From positions 1 through 64,000 of the IMG/VR virus record IMGVR_UViG_3300046004_000518: a stretch of DNA of 64,000 nt. The stretch is one strand, 5' to 3'. The stretch is from a virus. The notes under the pieces were generated by a model, which was not told the DNA's origin, did no database searches, and was given only the letters and a program-made list of their open reading frames with translations. Positions within the stretch are counted from its first letter, which is position 1. Each line of letters opens with the position of its first letter. Both the position numbers and the translations under genes were made by a program. This document shows, piece by piece, positions 48,522 to 56,216 of this stretch.

Positions 48522-49053
48522 ATAATACCTTTGCTAGATCGTCTAACAATATTCCCTCGGTCCTCTCTGGATGCCACACCAAGCCCCATATAGGTAAGTG
48601 ACTATGTTTAAATGCTTCAACAGTGCCATCATGGGGGCAAGTTGCTATGGATACTAAGTCAATCCCCAATCTGCCAATACTATTAGTATGATGACTATTT
48701 ACATAGTTTATATTACCATCGATTTCAATTTCGTGCGCAGTATTGTTGTGTCCATCGACAGGCAGGTTGACGCCACTGTGAAATTCATTAATGAAAAACG
48801 CACCGTGGCATACTCCTAATATAGGTATTCCTTTTAATAAGGCAATATTGTAGTACATTGTTTCTGTGTGGGTACGGTTTGGTGTTGCATCACCACCTGA
48901 CAGAATTAACATATCGAAATCAAGAGGAATATTCGATACATTGGGTATAGGCTCTATATCGCAGTGATTTAATAACCCATACCAACCATGTTCTAAACAG
49001 TCATATGTAATGTTATTGTGTACTATTTCACGTTGTGAGATTGCTATTTTCAT
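48514..49053 (-). CDS. Class I glutamine amidotransferase
   Basis: 179 residues. ILGVCHGAFF holds the nucleophile Cys82 in the elbow G-x-C-H-G, and LVWHPERTEG supplies His161 and Glu163, completing the triad. LILSGGDATPN at about 49-59 is the oxyanion loop. No synthetase domain is fused, so it is a stand-alone member (like gamma-glutamyl hydrolases such as PuuD) or needs a partner. Overlaps both neighbours. Confidence 0.8.
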   Translation of the reverse strand: MKIAISQREIVHNNITYDCLEHGWYGLLNHCDIEPIPNVSNIPLDFDMLILSGGDATPNRTHTETMYYNIALLKGIPILGVCHGAFFINEFHSGVNLPVDGHNNTAHEIEIDGNINYVNSHHTNSIGRLGIDLVSIATCPHDGTVEAFKHSHLPIWGLVWHPERTEGILLDDLAKVLYG

Positions 49054-49280
49054 TTGTAGTATGCAAAGTAGATTAACCCAGCAATAATCATAAAGATCTG
49101 TGGTAAGAAGTTAGTGATTAAACTTTTCTCATTCCACTTAAATCCCACATACACCCATCCACTGGCACCGATAATTTGCAAGATGCTATTCCATGGAGTA
49201 ATGCCTAAAATATGCAAAGGCATAGCACATAGAATCATTGTTGCCGAGAACCACTTGACTATTTGTGTATAATCTTTCAT
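49050..49280 (-). CDS. Small membrane protein
   Basis: 76 residues with three hydrophobic segments: WFSATMILCAMPLHILGI, ILQIIGASGWVYVGF and LPQIFMIIAGLIYFAYY. Overlaps the amidotransferase start by four bases (ATGA). Similar small proteins occur in marine phages and bacteria; function unknown. It is the first gene downstream of the ferritin-like gene and its terminator. Confidence 0.55.
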   Translation of the reverse strand: MKDYTQIVKWFSATMILCAMPLHILGITPWNSILQIIGASGWVYVGFKWNEKSLITNFLPQIFMIIAGLIYFAYYK

Positions 49281-49298
49281 TGAAATCCTAGAGGTAAA

Positions 49299-49320
49299 AA
49301 AAGGGACCTAAGTCCCTTTT
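49299..49320 (-). terminator. Rho-independent terminator of the ferritin-like gene
   Basis: Minus strand: stem AAAAGGGAC / GTCCCTTTT (9 bp) with loop TTAG, followed by T residues (seven T in all with the stem). Lies between the ferritin-like gene and the small membrane gene. Confidence 0.8.
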
Positions 49321-49341
49321 ATTTGAAACTTATACTATTAA

Positions 49342-50037
49342 TTATGCGCCGTAAGCGTCAGCAATTAATTTTGCAGCTTCGGGCAATGCTGTTGTGTTCA
49401 TGCATGATACAGCAAACAAGTCCATGCGCATTGTACGTGCAATTTCTTCAACACGTGCTTGTGCATCAGCATCTGTTGCTAACAATTCTAATGAACGTGC
49501 ACCAATGTTACTGTGGAAGCCTTCATCTTTAGCAATTTTAGCATAGGTTGTTGAGATGAATTCGTCTTGAATACAGTCAGCCATTTTGTTCCATACACGT
49601 TCTGCACGACCTTCAGCAATGAACTGATATGCAGCAAGTGCTAGTGGATCTTGTTGTGCTTCGTACTTAGCTAACAATGCAGCACCTTTAGCAGTTGGGT
49701 TAGCTTCTTCGTTAGCAATTGCAGCCGCAACGTCTAATTTCTCACCAGTCATGTGTTCGATAACATCACGCACCATACGGAAGTGATTGGCTTCATCTAA
49801 TGCTTGTTTGCTAATTAACGCACAATATTCTGCTGTTGCATCTGCAGGCATATTAGCAACTTTATTAGCAATCTCTACCATGTTCATACGTTCGTTAACC
49901 ATACGACCAACAAAGTGTGTTACTAATTGCTCTTGTGTTGGGTTACTGTTGAAATATGCTTCAACTTGCATTTCACTTGCTTGAAATAGTGCTTCGTTGT
50001 CTTGTGCCATTTTAGCAACAAATTGTTTTGAGTTCAT
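49342..50037 (-). CDS. Ferritin-like di-iron protein
   Basis: 231 residues, all helical, with the two iron-binding pairs expected of the ferritin-like superfamily: Glu49 (VNERMNMVEI), EANHFRMV (Glu82-x-x-His85), Glu142 (FIAEGRAERVW) and DEGFHSNIG (Glu172-x-x-His175). The pattern fits a four-helix bundle oxidase/oxygenase. It is a single gene with its own strong terminator and AAAAGGATAA ribosome-binding site, so expression may be high. Role unknown: iron storage, oxidation of a lipid or tRNA, or stress defence. Confidence 0.7.
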   Translation of the reverse strand: MNSKQFVAKMAQDNEALFQASEMQVEAYFNSNPTQEQLVTHFVGRMVNERMNMVEIANKVANMPADATAEYCALISKQALDEANHFRMVRDVIEHMTGEKLDVAAAIANEEANPTAKGAALLAKYEAQQDPLALAAYQFIAEGRAERVWNKMADCIQDEFISTTYAKIAKDEGFHSNIGARSLELLATDADAQARVEEIARTMRMDLFAVSCMNTTALPEAAKLIADAYGA

Positions 50038-50058
50038 TTTATTATCCTTTTAATAACG

Positions 50059-50643
50059 TTATTTTTTAATTAATGTAACTAATATATCTGGCCAGACGTT
50101 AGTTACATTAATGTCTGCGTCGAAATTATCTTTAATCCACCCGGATGTAAAGTACTCCCACTTACAGTTATTTATCATTCCGAATTCCAAAATAGCTTTG
50201 TTTTGTGCTGAAATTTCTGCCAACATGCCTACACTATCCTTGTAAGCATTGTAGCACGGGTATTTAATTTGAAATCCACCAGCTTCGTGCCACCATGCAT
50301 AGCTTGTCATATCTGGACGGTACACTAACATAATCCACGCATCTGAGAATGTATCTTTAATTTCGTGTAACTTGTATGCCCAATCGTGACTCTTAACTAA
50401 CTTAGTACCGCCATCTGCGGTCCATGCACTGTTTATGTGCGCTGCATCTAACGTAGTTTCAAACTCCATACTGCGACCAAAGTATGCACCAACATGTCCT
50501 GTGTAACTGTGATGACTGTATGTACGTGCAGGAGTACGGTCACTGGTATTCATGTTAGGCATTGACTCTAACACCTGTGCTATGCCACTCCATCGTGATC
50601 CGGGTACGCCTGTAAAAAATATGTGATTAGGTAATTTGCTCAT
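50059..50643 (-). CDS. Sulfotransferase-like protein (P-loop)
   Basis: 194 residues from the ATG at 50643 (MSKLPNHIFFTGVPGSRWSG); a longer start would overlap the divergent methyltransferase gene. IFFTGVPGSRWSGIAQVLES at 8-27 is a P-loop-like element, and LVYRPDMTSYAWWHEAGGF resembles the R-x-P second motif. Similar proteins are common in marine myoviruses. Acceptor unknown. Divergent from the plus-strand gene with 12 bases between start codons. Confidence 0.6.
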   Translation of the reverse strand: MSKLPNHIFFTGVPGSRWSGIAQVLESMPNMNTSDRTPARTYSHHSYTGHVGAYFGRSMEFETTLDAAHINSAWTADGGTKLVKSHDWAYKLHEIKDTFSDAWIMLVYRPDMTSYAWWHEAGGFQIKYPCYNAYKDSVGMLAEISAQNKAILEFGMINNCKWEYFTSGWIKDNFDADINVTNVWPDILVTLIKK

Positions 50644-50655
50644 ATAAGTAATTAT

Positions 50656-51171
50656 ATGAATCAAACAGCACTTAATAATTATTTTGGTACCACGTGGCAA
50701 TCAAATTTAAAACAATACACATACTCCGGGTGGGCATTAGTTGATAAAATTAACCCCAACGAATTAGTATTAGATGTGGGCTGTGGATTCAATGAGTTTA
50801 AATCTCGTATACCCAATCTTGTAGGTATCGATCCTGCAAACGACAAAGCCGATTTTAAACTACCTATAGAATATTTTAGAAATGATATAAAGTTTGATGT
50901 AGCATTTTGTCTAGGTAGCATTAACTTTGGTAAAGAAATTAATATAGTCAATCAGATTAGACATGTAGTTGCATGTCTCAAGCCTAAAAGTAGAATCTAC
51001 TGGCGTTGCAATCCTGGCCTAGCTGATCATAACAATGAAGAATGTAAAGAGATAGACTTTTATCCATGGACTATAGAAAAACATGTAGAGTTTGCTGAAT
51101 TATTTGGTTATAAGCTAACAGTTGCTAGATGGGACACTGGTAATAGAATTTATGCAGAGTGGATCTCTTAG
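50656..51171 (+). CDS. SAM-dependent methyltransferase (class I)
   Basis: 171 residues on the plus strand. ELVLDVGCGFNEFKSRI at about 36-52 is the SAM motif I, LVGIDPANDKADF the acidic strand-two end, and FDVAFCLGSINFGKEI motif IV. RIYWRCNPGLADHNNEEC follows as motif VI. Small molecule or protein substrate unknown. Its start lies 12 bases from the divergent sulfotransferase gene, so promoters sit inside coding sequence. Confidence 0.7.
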   Translation: MNQTALNNYFGTTWQSNLKQYTYSGWALVDKINPNELVLDVGCGFNEFKSRIPNLVGIDPANDKADFKLPIEYFRNDIKFDVAFCLGSINFGKEINIVNQIRHVVACLKPKSRIYWRCNPGLADHNNEECKEIDFYPWTIEKHVEFAELFGYKLTVARWDTGNRIYAEWIS

Positions 51172-51478
51172 CTCAGTATTTAGTAATTAAATCTCAAACA
51201 TAACTGTGTACTTTCAACCATTTTCTTATAGTTAAATAAATTTAACATAGGAGGACAAGCGATACATAAATCAGCATAAGTTTAATAAATTGTATACTCA
51301 GACGACAATGGTTTTAATACACTGACACTACAAGAAGGCATATTCAGACAGTCTCAATTAAACTCTGCACTACTGTATTCACAACTACAATAATAAATTC
51401 GACCAACCTTTAATTAACAGTGGCGCAACATTTACCACACCGCATGATTAATAACTAATTAACTAACAATGGTGGACT
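51172..51478 (+). other. Long intergenic region before phoH
   Basis: 307 bases with no clear gene. It holds TTAAATA (51232-51238, late-box-like), followed by a good but orphan SD, TAGGAGGACAAGCG, with no start codon at the right distance. Downstream a 33-codon open segment (VYSDDNGFNTLTLQEGIFR) without ATG looks like gene relics. No terminator or tRNA seen. Confidence 0.4.
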
Positions 51479-52258
51479 ATGACAAAACGCAGAAGCAATA
51501 CAACTACAAAAGCACGTGAATTCGTAAGATTTATAGATAGTAACCCGATACCAATACCAACAGCATATAACCAAAAGAAATTTTCAAGTTTTGATTTAGT
51601 AAATGTAAGCCCAAAAACAACAAACCAACAAAAAGTTTTTGATATGTGGAATGAAGATTATTCCATGATATTAGCTGGGTCCGCCGGATCAGGTAAGAGT
51701 TTTATTGCATTATATCTTTCATTGTCTGATGTACTTGATAAGGTTAATGGATATGAAAAAATAATTATTGTACGTAGTGCAGTTCAGGCTCGAGAGCAGG
51801 GGTATGTACCTGGTACACAAGAAGAAAAGAATGCAATTTACGAATTGCCCTATACACAACTGTTTAATGATTTATTTAGAAAAACAAACCAGTATAGATT
51901 CTTAAAAGAAGCAGGCATTGTAGAATTTCACACTACTGGTAACATTCGTGGTGTAACATGGGATAATAGTATTGTTATCTTTGATGAATTTCAAAATGCT
52001 AACTACGAAGAACTTTCAACAGTGGCAACCCGTGTTGGTCAACACTCTAAACTTATTTACTGTGGCGATATTGCACAAAACGACCTACATCGTAAAAAGA
52101 ATGACATCAGTGGCTTTGCTAAATTTGTGAAGATTGCCGAAATGATACCATCATTTCGTAGTGTCTACTTCAATCATGACGATATTGTACGTAGTGGATT
52201 TGTTCGTGAATTTATCATTGCTGAGGAAATGTGGAACGAAGCTAATCCGAATGGGTAA
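51479..52258 (+). CDS. phoH: PhoH-like ATPase
   Basis: 259 residues. MILAGSAGSGKSFIALYLS gives Walker A GSAGSGKS at 67-74; SIVIFDEFQNANYEEL at about 164-180 is the Walker B DE pair, and KLIYCGDIAQND at about 193-204 the third motif. PhoH genes are found in most marine myoviruses; the protein is an NTPase linked to RNA metabolism, role in infection unclear. It is on the plus strand and its 3' end overlaps the convergent HAD gene by 17 bases. Confidence 0.85.
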   Translation: MTKRRSNTTTKAREFVRFIDSNPIPIPTAYNQKKFSSFDLVNVSPKTTNQQKVFDMWNEDYSMILAGSAGSGKSFIALYLSLSDVLDKVNGYEKIIIVRSAVQAREQGYVPGTQEEKNAIYELPYTQLFNDLFRKTNQYRFLKEAGIVEFHTTGNIRGVTWDNSIVIFDEFQNANYEELSTVATRVGQHSKLIYCGDIAQNDLHRKKNDISGFAKFVKIAEMIPSFRSVYFNHDDIVRSGFVREFIIAEEMWNEANPNG

Positions 52259-52841
52259 TTAACTCAAAGATTTCTTTCCAGTTTTTAACTACAGGATATG
52301 GGCACTCATGATGCATGTTGTGCCCATGTTCGAACAATATTGATTTTAACCCAATTGCATGCCCTAAGTCTGCATTTTCGGGCTTGTCTTCAACCCACCA
52401 GAGACCACTATCTCTGTACTTCTCAAGTGCTTCGTGTTTATCTGCACCAGTATCTAAGCACACAATCTCATCAAATGTATTAGCACCAAATAACTTATTA
52501 AGATTCATTGCACGTAACTTTTGCGCATTAACATCTTTGCTTATGCTAGTGATACAGTTAAACACATAGCCATATTCTTCATGTAAGCGTTTAACATAGT
52601 ACACAGCGTCACGCAATGCGGGTACAAAGCCCATAGCCGCACTTTCATTAAACAAGCGTACTAACTTCTTACTTTCATCATGCTCGAGATCATTGTACAT
52701 TAAGTGAATGTAGTATGTTAGCTTTGCATCTTCTTTAAGCACATATCCACGTTCTTGCATCCACACACGAAACGCCCATTCCCAATCGAGCAAACAACCG
52801 TCGACATCAGTTAATATTATTTTTTTACCTTTATAATCCAT
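52242..52841 (-). CDS. HAD-family phosphatase-like protein
   Basis: 199 residues from the ATG at 52841 (MDYKGKKIILTDVDGCLLDW). Motif I LTDVDGCLLDW has the nucleophile Asp-x-Asp. CITSISKD is the motif II region (usually a Thr/Ser), and WWVEDKPENADLG at about 145-157 is motif IV with E-D. A cap domain lies between. It may dephosphorylate nucleotides or a sugar phosphate. Found beside phoH in many marine phages, by general knowledge. Convergent with phoH. Confidence 0.7.
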   Translation of the reverse strand: MDYKGKKIILTDVDGCLLDWEWAFRVWMQERGYVLKEDAKLTYYIHLMYNDLEHDESKKLVRLFNESAAMGFVPALRDAVYYVKRLHEEYGYVFNCITSISKDVNAQKLRAMNLNKLFGANTFDEIVCLDTGADKHEALEKYRDSGLWWVEDKPENADLGHAIGLKSILFEHGHNMHHECPYPVVKNWKEIFELITHSD

Positions 52842-52865
52842 AATTACCCAATCTAGTAGTACATT

Positions 52866-52873
52866 GATAAATA
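52866..52873 (+). promoter_or_regulatory. T4-like late promoter box GATAAATA (plus strand)
   Basis: GATAAATA followed by AGTATATG, so the expected +1 is on the ATG at 52879 of the homing endonuclease gene. The message would be leaderless. Confidence 0.5.
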
Positions 52874-52878
52874 AGTAT

Positions 52879-53550
52879 ATGTTCATACAAAACAAATACA
52901 CTAAAACTTATTATAACATAATTAATCGAGCTAAGTCAAGAGCAATTGACGGTTATACTGAAACACACCATATCATTCCCAGATCACTTGGTGGCGACAA
53001 TAATATCGACAACTTAGTAAAATTAACTGCACGTGAACATTTTATTTGTCATCTATTATTACCTAAGATGACAACTGGTGCAAACTATCAAAAAATGTTG
53101 TATGCGTACACTATAATGTCCGGGCGCACTCTATACAATGCTAAGAAGTATGAATTCTATAGAAAAGAATATACTGTAATTAATAGCATACTTAGAACAG
53201 GATCAGGTAATGGTATGTTTGGCGCTGATAGAAGTGGTATGAAAAATACATTTTTTGGCAAGACTCATAGTGAAGAAACTAAACGAAAAATATCAATTGC
53301 AAAAACAGGTGTCAGTACGATCATGCCACCATTCTCGCTCGAACATAAAAGAAATTTAAGTCGTGCAATGCAGGGACGTAATGCTGTAACATATAATTTT
53401 GTGCATGACGAGCACGGTAACTTTACAGGTACTATTCAGGCATTGATAAAACATTATCCCGACACATTTACTAAAAAATATCACAATGCAGAGATATGGA
53501 AACTTACGGCTGGACTTTACAAATCATGTAAGGGCTGGAAGTTGCTATAA
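52879..53550 (+). CDS. HNH homing endonuclease with NUMOD3 motifs
   Basis: 223 residues from the ATG at 52879; an earlier TTG at 52864 lies inside the promoter box. Residues 23-60 hold TETHHIIPRSLGGDNNIDNL, the HNH metal-binding unit, and FICHLLL. Residues 124-165 hold FFGKTHSEETKRKISIAKTG, a NUMOD3 DNA-binding repeat, repeated more weakly (LEHKRNLSRAMQGR). Such free-standing endonucleases insert beside conserved genes and convert them between phages. Here it lies next to the HAD gene and the clamp-loader operon. Overlaps the cupin gene by six bases. Confidence 0.8.
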   Translation: MFIQNKYTKTYYNIINRAKSRAIDGYTETHHIIPRSLGGDNNIDNLVKLTAREHFICHLLLPKMTTGANYQKMLYAYTIMSGRTLYNAKKYEFYRKEYTVINSILRTGSGNGMFGADRSGMKNTFFGKTHSEETKRKISIAKTGVSTIMPPFSLEHKRNLSRAMQGRNAVTYNFVHDEHGNFTGTIQALIKHYPDTFTKKYHNAEIWKLTAGLYKSCKGWKLL

Positions 53551-53865
53551 AAGATACTTGTCGCTAGGAATACTAGGAGTTTTGACGCTTATTATAGTGG
53601 TTTCTTCGAGATATTCAGATTGACTAATATCATTAGGGTATAATATATAACCCTCACCTGGACCAAATAATTTTCCATTGGTTAATACTTTACCAGATAC
53701 TATTAAAGTAATTTCTGTTATCTCGGTGTGATAATGGCTAGCACATTGACCACGAGGATTAGTCTGTACGCCAACTTCAAACTCTTTGGTACGGAATACA
53801 GCTTCAGCAAAATCTCCAATAAACCAGCCACGGGCGCCGGATTCAGATAATTTAAATTCCTTCAT
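53545..53865 (-). CDS. Cupin-fold protein
   Basis: 106 residues. SHYHTEITEITLIVSGKV at about 43-60 has the cupin motif 1 (H-x-H, Glu), and FGPGEGYILYPND (GPG...P-x-D) is motif 2. Ligand residues His43, His45 and Glu49 are present; the C-terminal His of motif 2 is not. Probably metal-binding or sugar-binding. Convergent with the homing endonuclease; overlaps the upstream 101-residue gene by 14 bases. Confidence 0.65.
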   Translation of the reverse strand: MKEFKLSESGARGWFIGDFAEAVFRTKEFEVGVQTNPRGQCASHYHTEITEITLIVSGKVLTNGKLFGPGEGYILYPNDISQSEYLEETTIISVKTPSIPSDKYLL

Positions 53866-54157
53866 TTAAATTATTCACTGCATCATCAATATATTCAGCG
53901 TAGCCATCATAATAGTGTGTGAATAGCTCTTCGAAATTATTGGCATTTTTGAAGGTGTTTTTAATGATTTTAGCTTCGGTTAGGTTCAAAATCACTTGGT
54001 TTACAAGCTGTTTGTTATGTAATCCGCGGGTGATGTACACTTGCTCTTCATATTCAATATTAGCAGGATCTTTCATATAACCTGCTTTATGAGTCTGTTT
54101 AGGATCTTTAGGTTGCCCTGTGTACTTGGCAATTAGGTAAATGCTTAGGTCTGCCAT
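53852..54157 (-). CDS. Possible clamp-loader small subunit or unknown
   Basis: 101 residues: IYLIAKYTGQPKDPKQTH, VYITRGLHNKQLVNQVILNL, FEELFTHYYDGYAEYIDDAV. It follows gp44 directly (TAATG overlap), the place of gp62 in T4, but I cannot recognise gp62 sequence and it is much shorter than T4 gp62 (187). Calling it gp62 rests on position only. Confidence 0.35.
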   Translation of the reverse strand: MADLSIYLIAKYTGQPKDPKQTHKAGYMKDPANIEYEEQVYITRGLHNKQLVNQVILNLTEAKIIKNTFKNANNFEELFTHYYDGYAEYIDDAVNNLNEGI

Positions 54158-55080
54158 TATTGTGATACCTGACTTAGTTCAATCATCATTGCCGATAGGT
54201 TAATTTCGTGATCTGCAACAAGTGGTGCGTTAACTGCGGCCTTACGAATAATTAGTATTGCTTCGTCTTGCCCTTCGTCTGTCTTAGACCATAAACTTAA
54301 ATTGTTATATGCCCAAGAAATAATTTCTTCCATTTCTTCTGGACGAGCTTGTTCACATAACAGTTTACGTGCTTCACGAATTTTACCATGTTTAAACAAA
54401 TCAATCATAGCAAGTTTGTAATCACTTGTACCCGTGCCTGTTTCGTTTGGTGCTTTGAGTACATTATCTGTACTGTTCATTTGTAACAAGTTTAGGCACT
54501 TACGTAAATCTGGATAGGTTGCTTTAACATAGCTGTCCAATGTATCTAAGTCAAACTCTACACCTTCTGTTACTAACACAGTGGCCGCACGTGCTGTAAA
54601 CTCTGTGTGATCAACTTTCTCGATATGAAAACCTTGACAACGACTGTGTAGCGCAGGAATAATCTTGTGCGGATAGTTACAGGTCATAATAAAACGTGCT
54701 GTATCACTATATGTTTCCATTAGCCCACGCAACACTGCCTGCGCACCTGGTGATAAGTAATCAGCTTCATCTAACAGGACAATTTTAAACTTGCCAAACG
54801 GCATTGTACTAACAAAGCCTTCGATGCGTGTTCTAATAAAGTCTACACCATTATCACGTGACGCATTGATTTGTAAAATATCATACTCGTCAATGTTTAA
54901 CGCTGTAATAAGAATCTTTGCTAGTGTTGTTTTACCGATACCAGCCGAACCACTGAATAGTAAGTGAGGTATTGCACCTTCCTTAATCCATTGTTTAACT
55001 TGTTCACGTTGTGCTTCGTCGCGAAACACATAACCGTCTACGTCTTTAGGACGGTATGCTTCTACCCATAATTGTTTCAT
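54157..55080 (-). CDS. 44: Clamp loader large subunit (T4 gp44-like)
   Basis: 307 residues. Walker A FSGSAGIGKTTLAKIL at 42-57, Walker B IVLLDEADYLSPGAQ at about 99-114, sensor 1 RFIMTCNYPHKI and the arginine-finger SRC motif in LHSRCQGF (about 145). Closely follows T4 gp44 (319). It loads the gp45 clamp onto primed DNA with gp62. The ATG overlaps the upstream small gene as ATGA. Confidence 0.85.
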   Translation of the reverse strand: MKQLWVEAYRPKDVDGYVFRDEAQREQVKQWIKEGAIPHLLFSGSAGIGKTTLAKILITALNIDEYDILQINASRDNGVDFIRTRIEGFVSTMPFGKFKIVLLDEADYLSPGAQAVLRGLMETYSDTARFIMTCNYPHKIIPALHSRCQGFHIEKVDHTEFTARAATVLVTEGVEFDLDTLDSYVKATYPDLRKCLNLLQMNSTDNVLKAPNETGTGTSDYKLAMIDLFKHGKIREARKLLCEQARPEEMEEIISWAYNNLSLWSKTDEGQDEAILIIRKAAVNAPLVADHEINLSAMMIELSQVSQ

Positions 55081-55241
55081 TGATCGCCTTTGGCTGTTGA
55101 TGGTTTAAATGGACTGTTGAGAGTGGACAATTCGTCGGCTATTCTGCGCATATCTATGCTTAATTTGCATTGCCCAAATGCTTCTTCAACTTTTCTTGCT
55201 AGATTATGTTGGTCAATTATTACTTGATCTAAATCGTTCAC
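55077..55241 (-). CDS. Small helical protein (54 residues), GTG start
   Basis: Start GTG at 55239-55241 overlaps the previous stop as GTGA; ends with TGA overlapping the gp44 ATG (ATGA). VIIDQHNLARKVEEAFGQCKL then DMRRIADELSTL form two helices. The tight overlaps on both sides support it. Function unknown. Confidence 0.55.
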   Translation of the reverse strand: MNDLDQVIIDQHNLARKVEEAFGQCKLSIDMRRIADELSTLNSPFKPSTAKGDQ

Positions 55242-55396
55242 ACTAATTCCTCTACGATTCCTAATATTTCTGCCAGGATAAACAAAACCCCAGCACTTAC
55301 TAACATATTAGCACATAAAAAGCCGCCTGCCAATATGCGCAGGCCACTTTTGGCAAAACTAACTACTTGATGTTTCCACGGATCTGGATGTTGCAT
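55238..55396 (-). CDS. Small membrane protein (52 residues)
   Basis: Start ATG at 55394-55396, overlapping the GroES-like stop (TAATG). After a polar start (MQHPDPWKHQVVSF) a hydrophobic stretch ILAGGFLCANMLVSAGVLFIL spans the membrane once or twice. Function unknown. Confidence 0.55.
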   Translation of the reverse strand: MQHPDPWKHQVVSFAKSGLRILAGGFLCANMLVSAGVLFILAEILGIVEELV

Positions 55397-55752
55397 TATG
55401 TTAACCCTCTTCCAATAATTTCGTCTACAGTTGGTGTATCTCTAACTAATAAAATATCATTATGATCGATTCTGCGTAAGGTATGTTCACCGTCTGCATC
55501 TTCGATTTCGATTCCACGTGTCCAACGTCCATGTTTAACTAAAACATATTGTCCGACTTGTACATCTTTTTGGCGATTACCGATAGCATATACTCGACCC
55601 CATCGTGCATGTATACCTTCTAACTTGCCGTCTGTGTTTTGTATAATAATACCACTAGTAGTAACACGTTGATCAAAATTCATATCAGTTACCAGCACGT
55701 GATCTTGCAGTGCTCTAATCTTGTTTATTTTGTGTGCTTCAAATGCGGCCAT
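55396..55752 (-). CDS. GroES/T4 gp31-like co-chaperonin
   Basis: 118 residues. IRALQDHVLVTDMNFDQRVT, then SGIIIQNTDGKLEGIHARWG, GRVYAIG and VGQYVLVKHGRWTRGIEI follow the Cpn10 order (L-x-D-R-V-L-V, mobile loop with G-I-I-I, G-x-V-x-A-V-G, V-x-x-G-D-x-V-L), and RRIDHNDILLVRD is the closing strand. The mobile loop (GIII) that touches GroEL is kept. T4 gp31 replaces GroES for gp23 folding. C-terminal extension of about 15 residues. Confidence 0.7.
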   Translation of the reverse strand: MAAFEAHKINKIRALQDHVLVTDMNFDQRVTTSGIIIQNTDGKLEGIHARWGRVYAIGNRQKDVQVGQYVLVKHGRWTRGIEIEDADGEHTLRRIDHNDILLVRDTPTVDEIIGRGLT

Positions 55753-55761
55753 AATATTCCT

Positions 55762-56184
55762 TTAAATTCTTCTAATACCCGGAGTAGGATCCGATAATGG
55801 AGTTAATAATTCTTGTTTAACTTCGGTGTCGCTAGCAATTGCGCCAGCAAAACTACCACGTGGTTTACTAGTCGATGCAGCGACAGGTGCACTGCTTGTA
55901 ATTGGCACGTCTTTTGCTGTTGGCTGTACAAGTTTAGTGGGTGCCGGAGCTGTATTTGACGAGCTATCGGATATAATATCATTATCCTGTGATGCTACTG
56001 GTGTATTTAATTTATGATATTCCTGCATTATTTGACTGCGAGTTTTTACAATTTGACCTCCTGCACCTAACTCATCGCCACGTGCATTAGTTTTCATATT
56101 GCCTACTGCAATTACATTTTCATTTGCCACACGAAGAGAGTCGATGTCGATCGCTTTCCCCATTGCTGTTTTATATGTTGCCAT
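55762..56184 (-). CDS. Low-complexity structural-type protein
   Basis: 140 residues. N-terminal part TYKTAMGKAIDIDSLRVANE, AVGNMKTNARGDELGAGGQI resembles marine-phage virion-associated proteins. The second half is Pro/Ala/Ser/Thr-rich, ending with GIRRI. Function unknown. Has a GTAAATA box at 56210-56216 upstream and SD AGGAGAAAG. Confidence 0.5.
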   Translation of the reverse strand: MATYKTAMGKAIDIDSLRVANENVIAVGNMKTNARGDELGAGGQIVKTRSQIMQEYHKLNTPVASQDNDIISDSSSNTAPAPTKLVQPTAKDVPITSSAPVAASTSKPRGSFAGAIASDTEVKQELLTPLSDPTPGIRRI

Positions 56185-56209
56185 ATCTTTCTCCTATTAT
56201 ACGTGTACT

Positions 56210-56216
56210 TATTTAC
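56210..56216 (-). promoter_or_regulatory. Possible late promoter box GTAAATA
   Basis: GTAAATAAGTACACGTATAATAGGAG on the minus strand upstream of the 140-residue gene; a weaker match to the late box. TATAAT also lies within it. Confidence 0.35.

Noticed and set aside
49342-50037. Ribonucleotide reductase small subunit
   Set aside because: Too short and lacks the tyrosyl-radical region; only E-x-x-H pairs are present.
51440-51478. Minus-strand peptide MRCGKCCATVN as a second Cys-cluster protein
   Set aside because: Only 11 codons; chance match to CGxCC.
53852-54157. Confident gp62
   Set aside because: Only position supports it; sequence not recognised.
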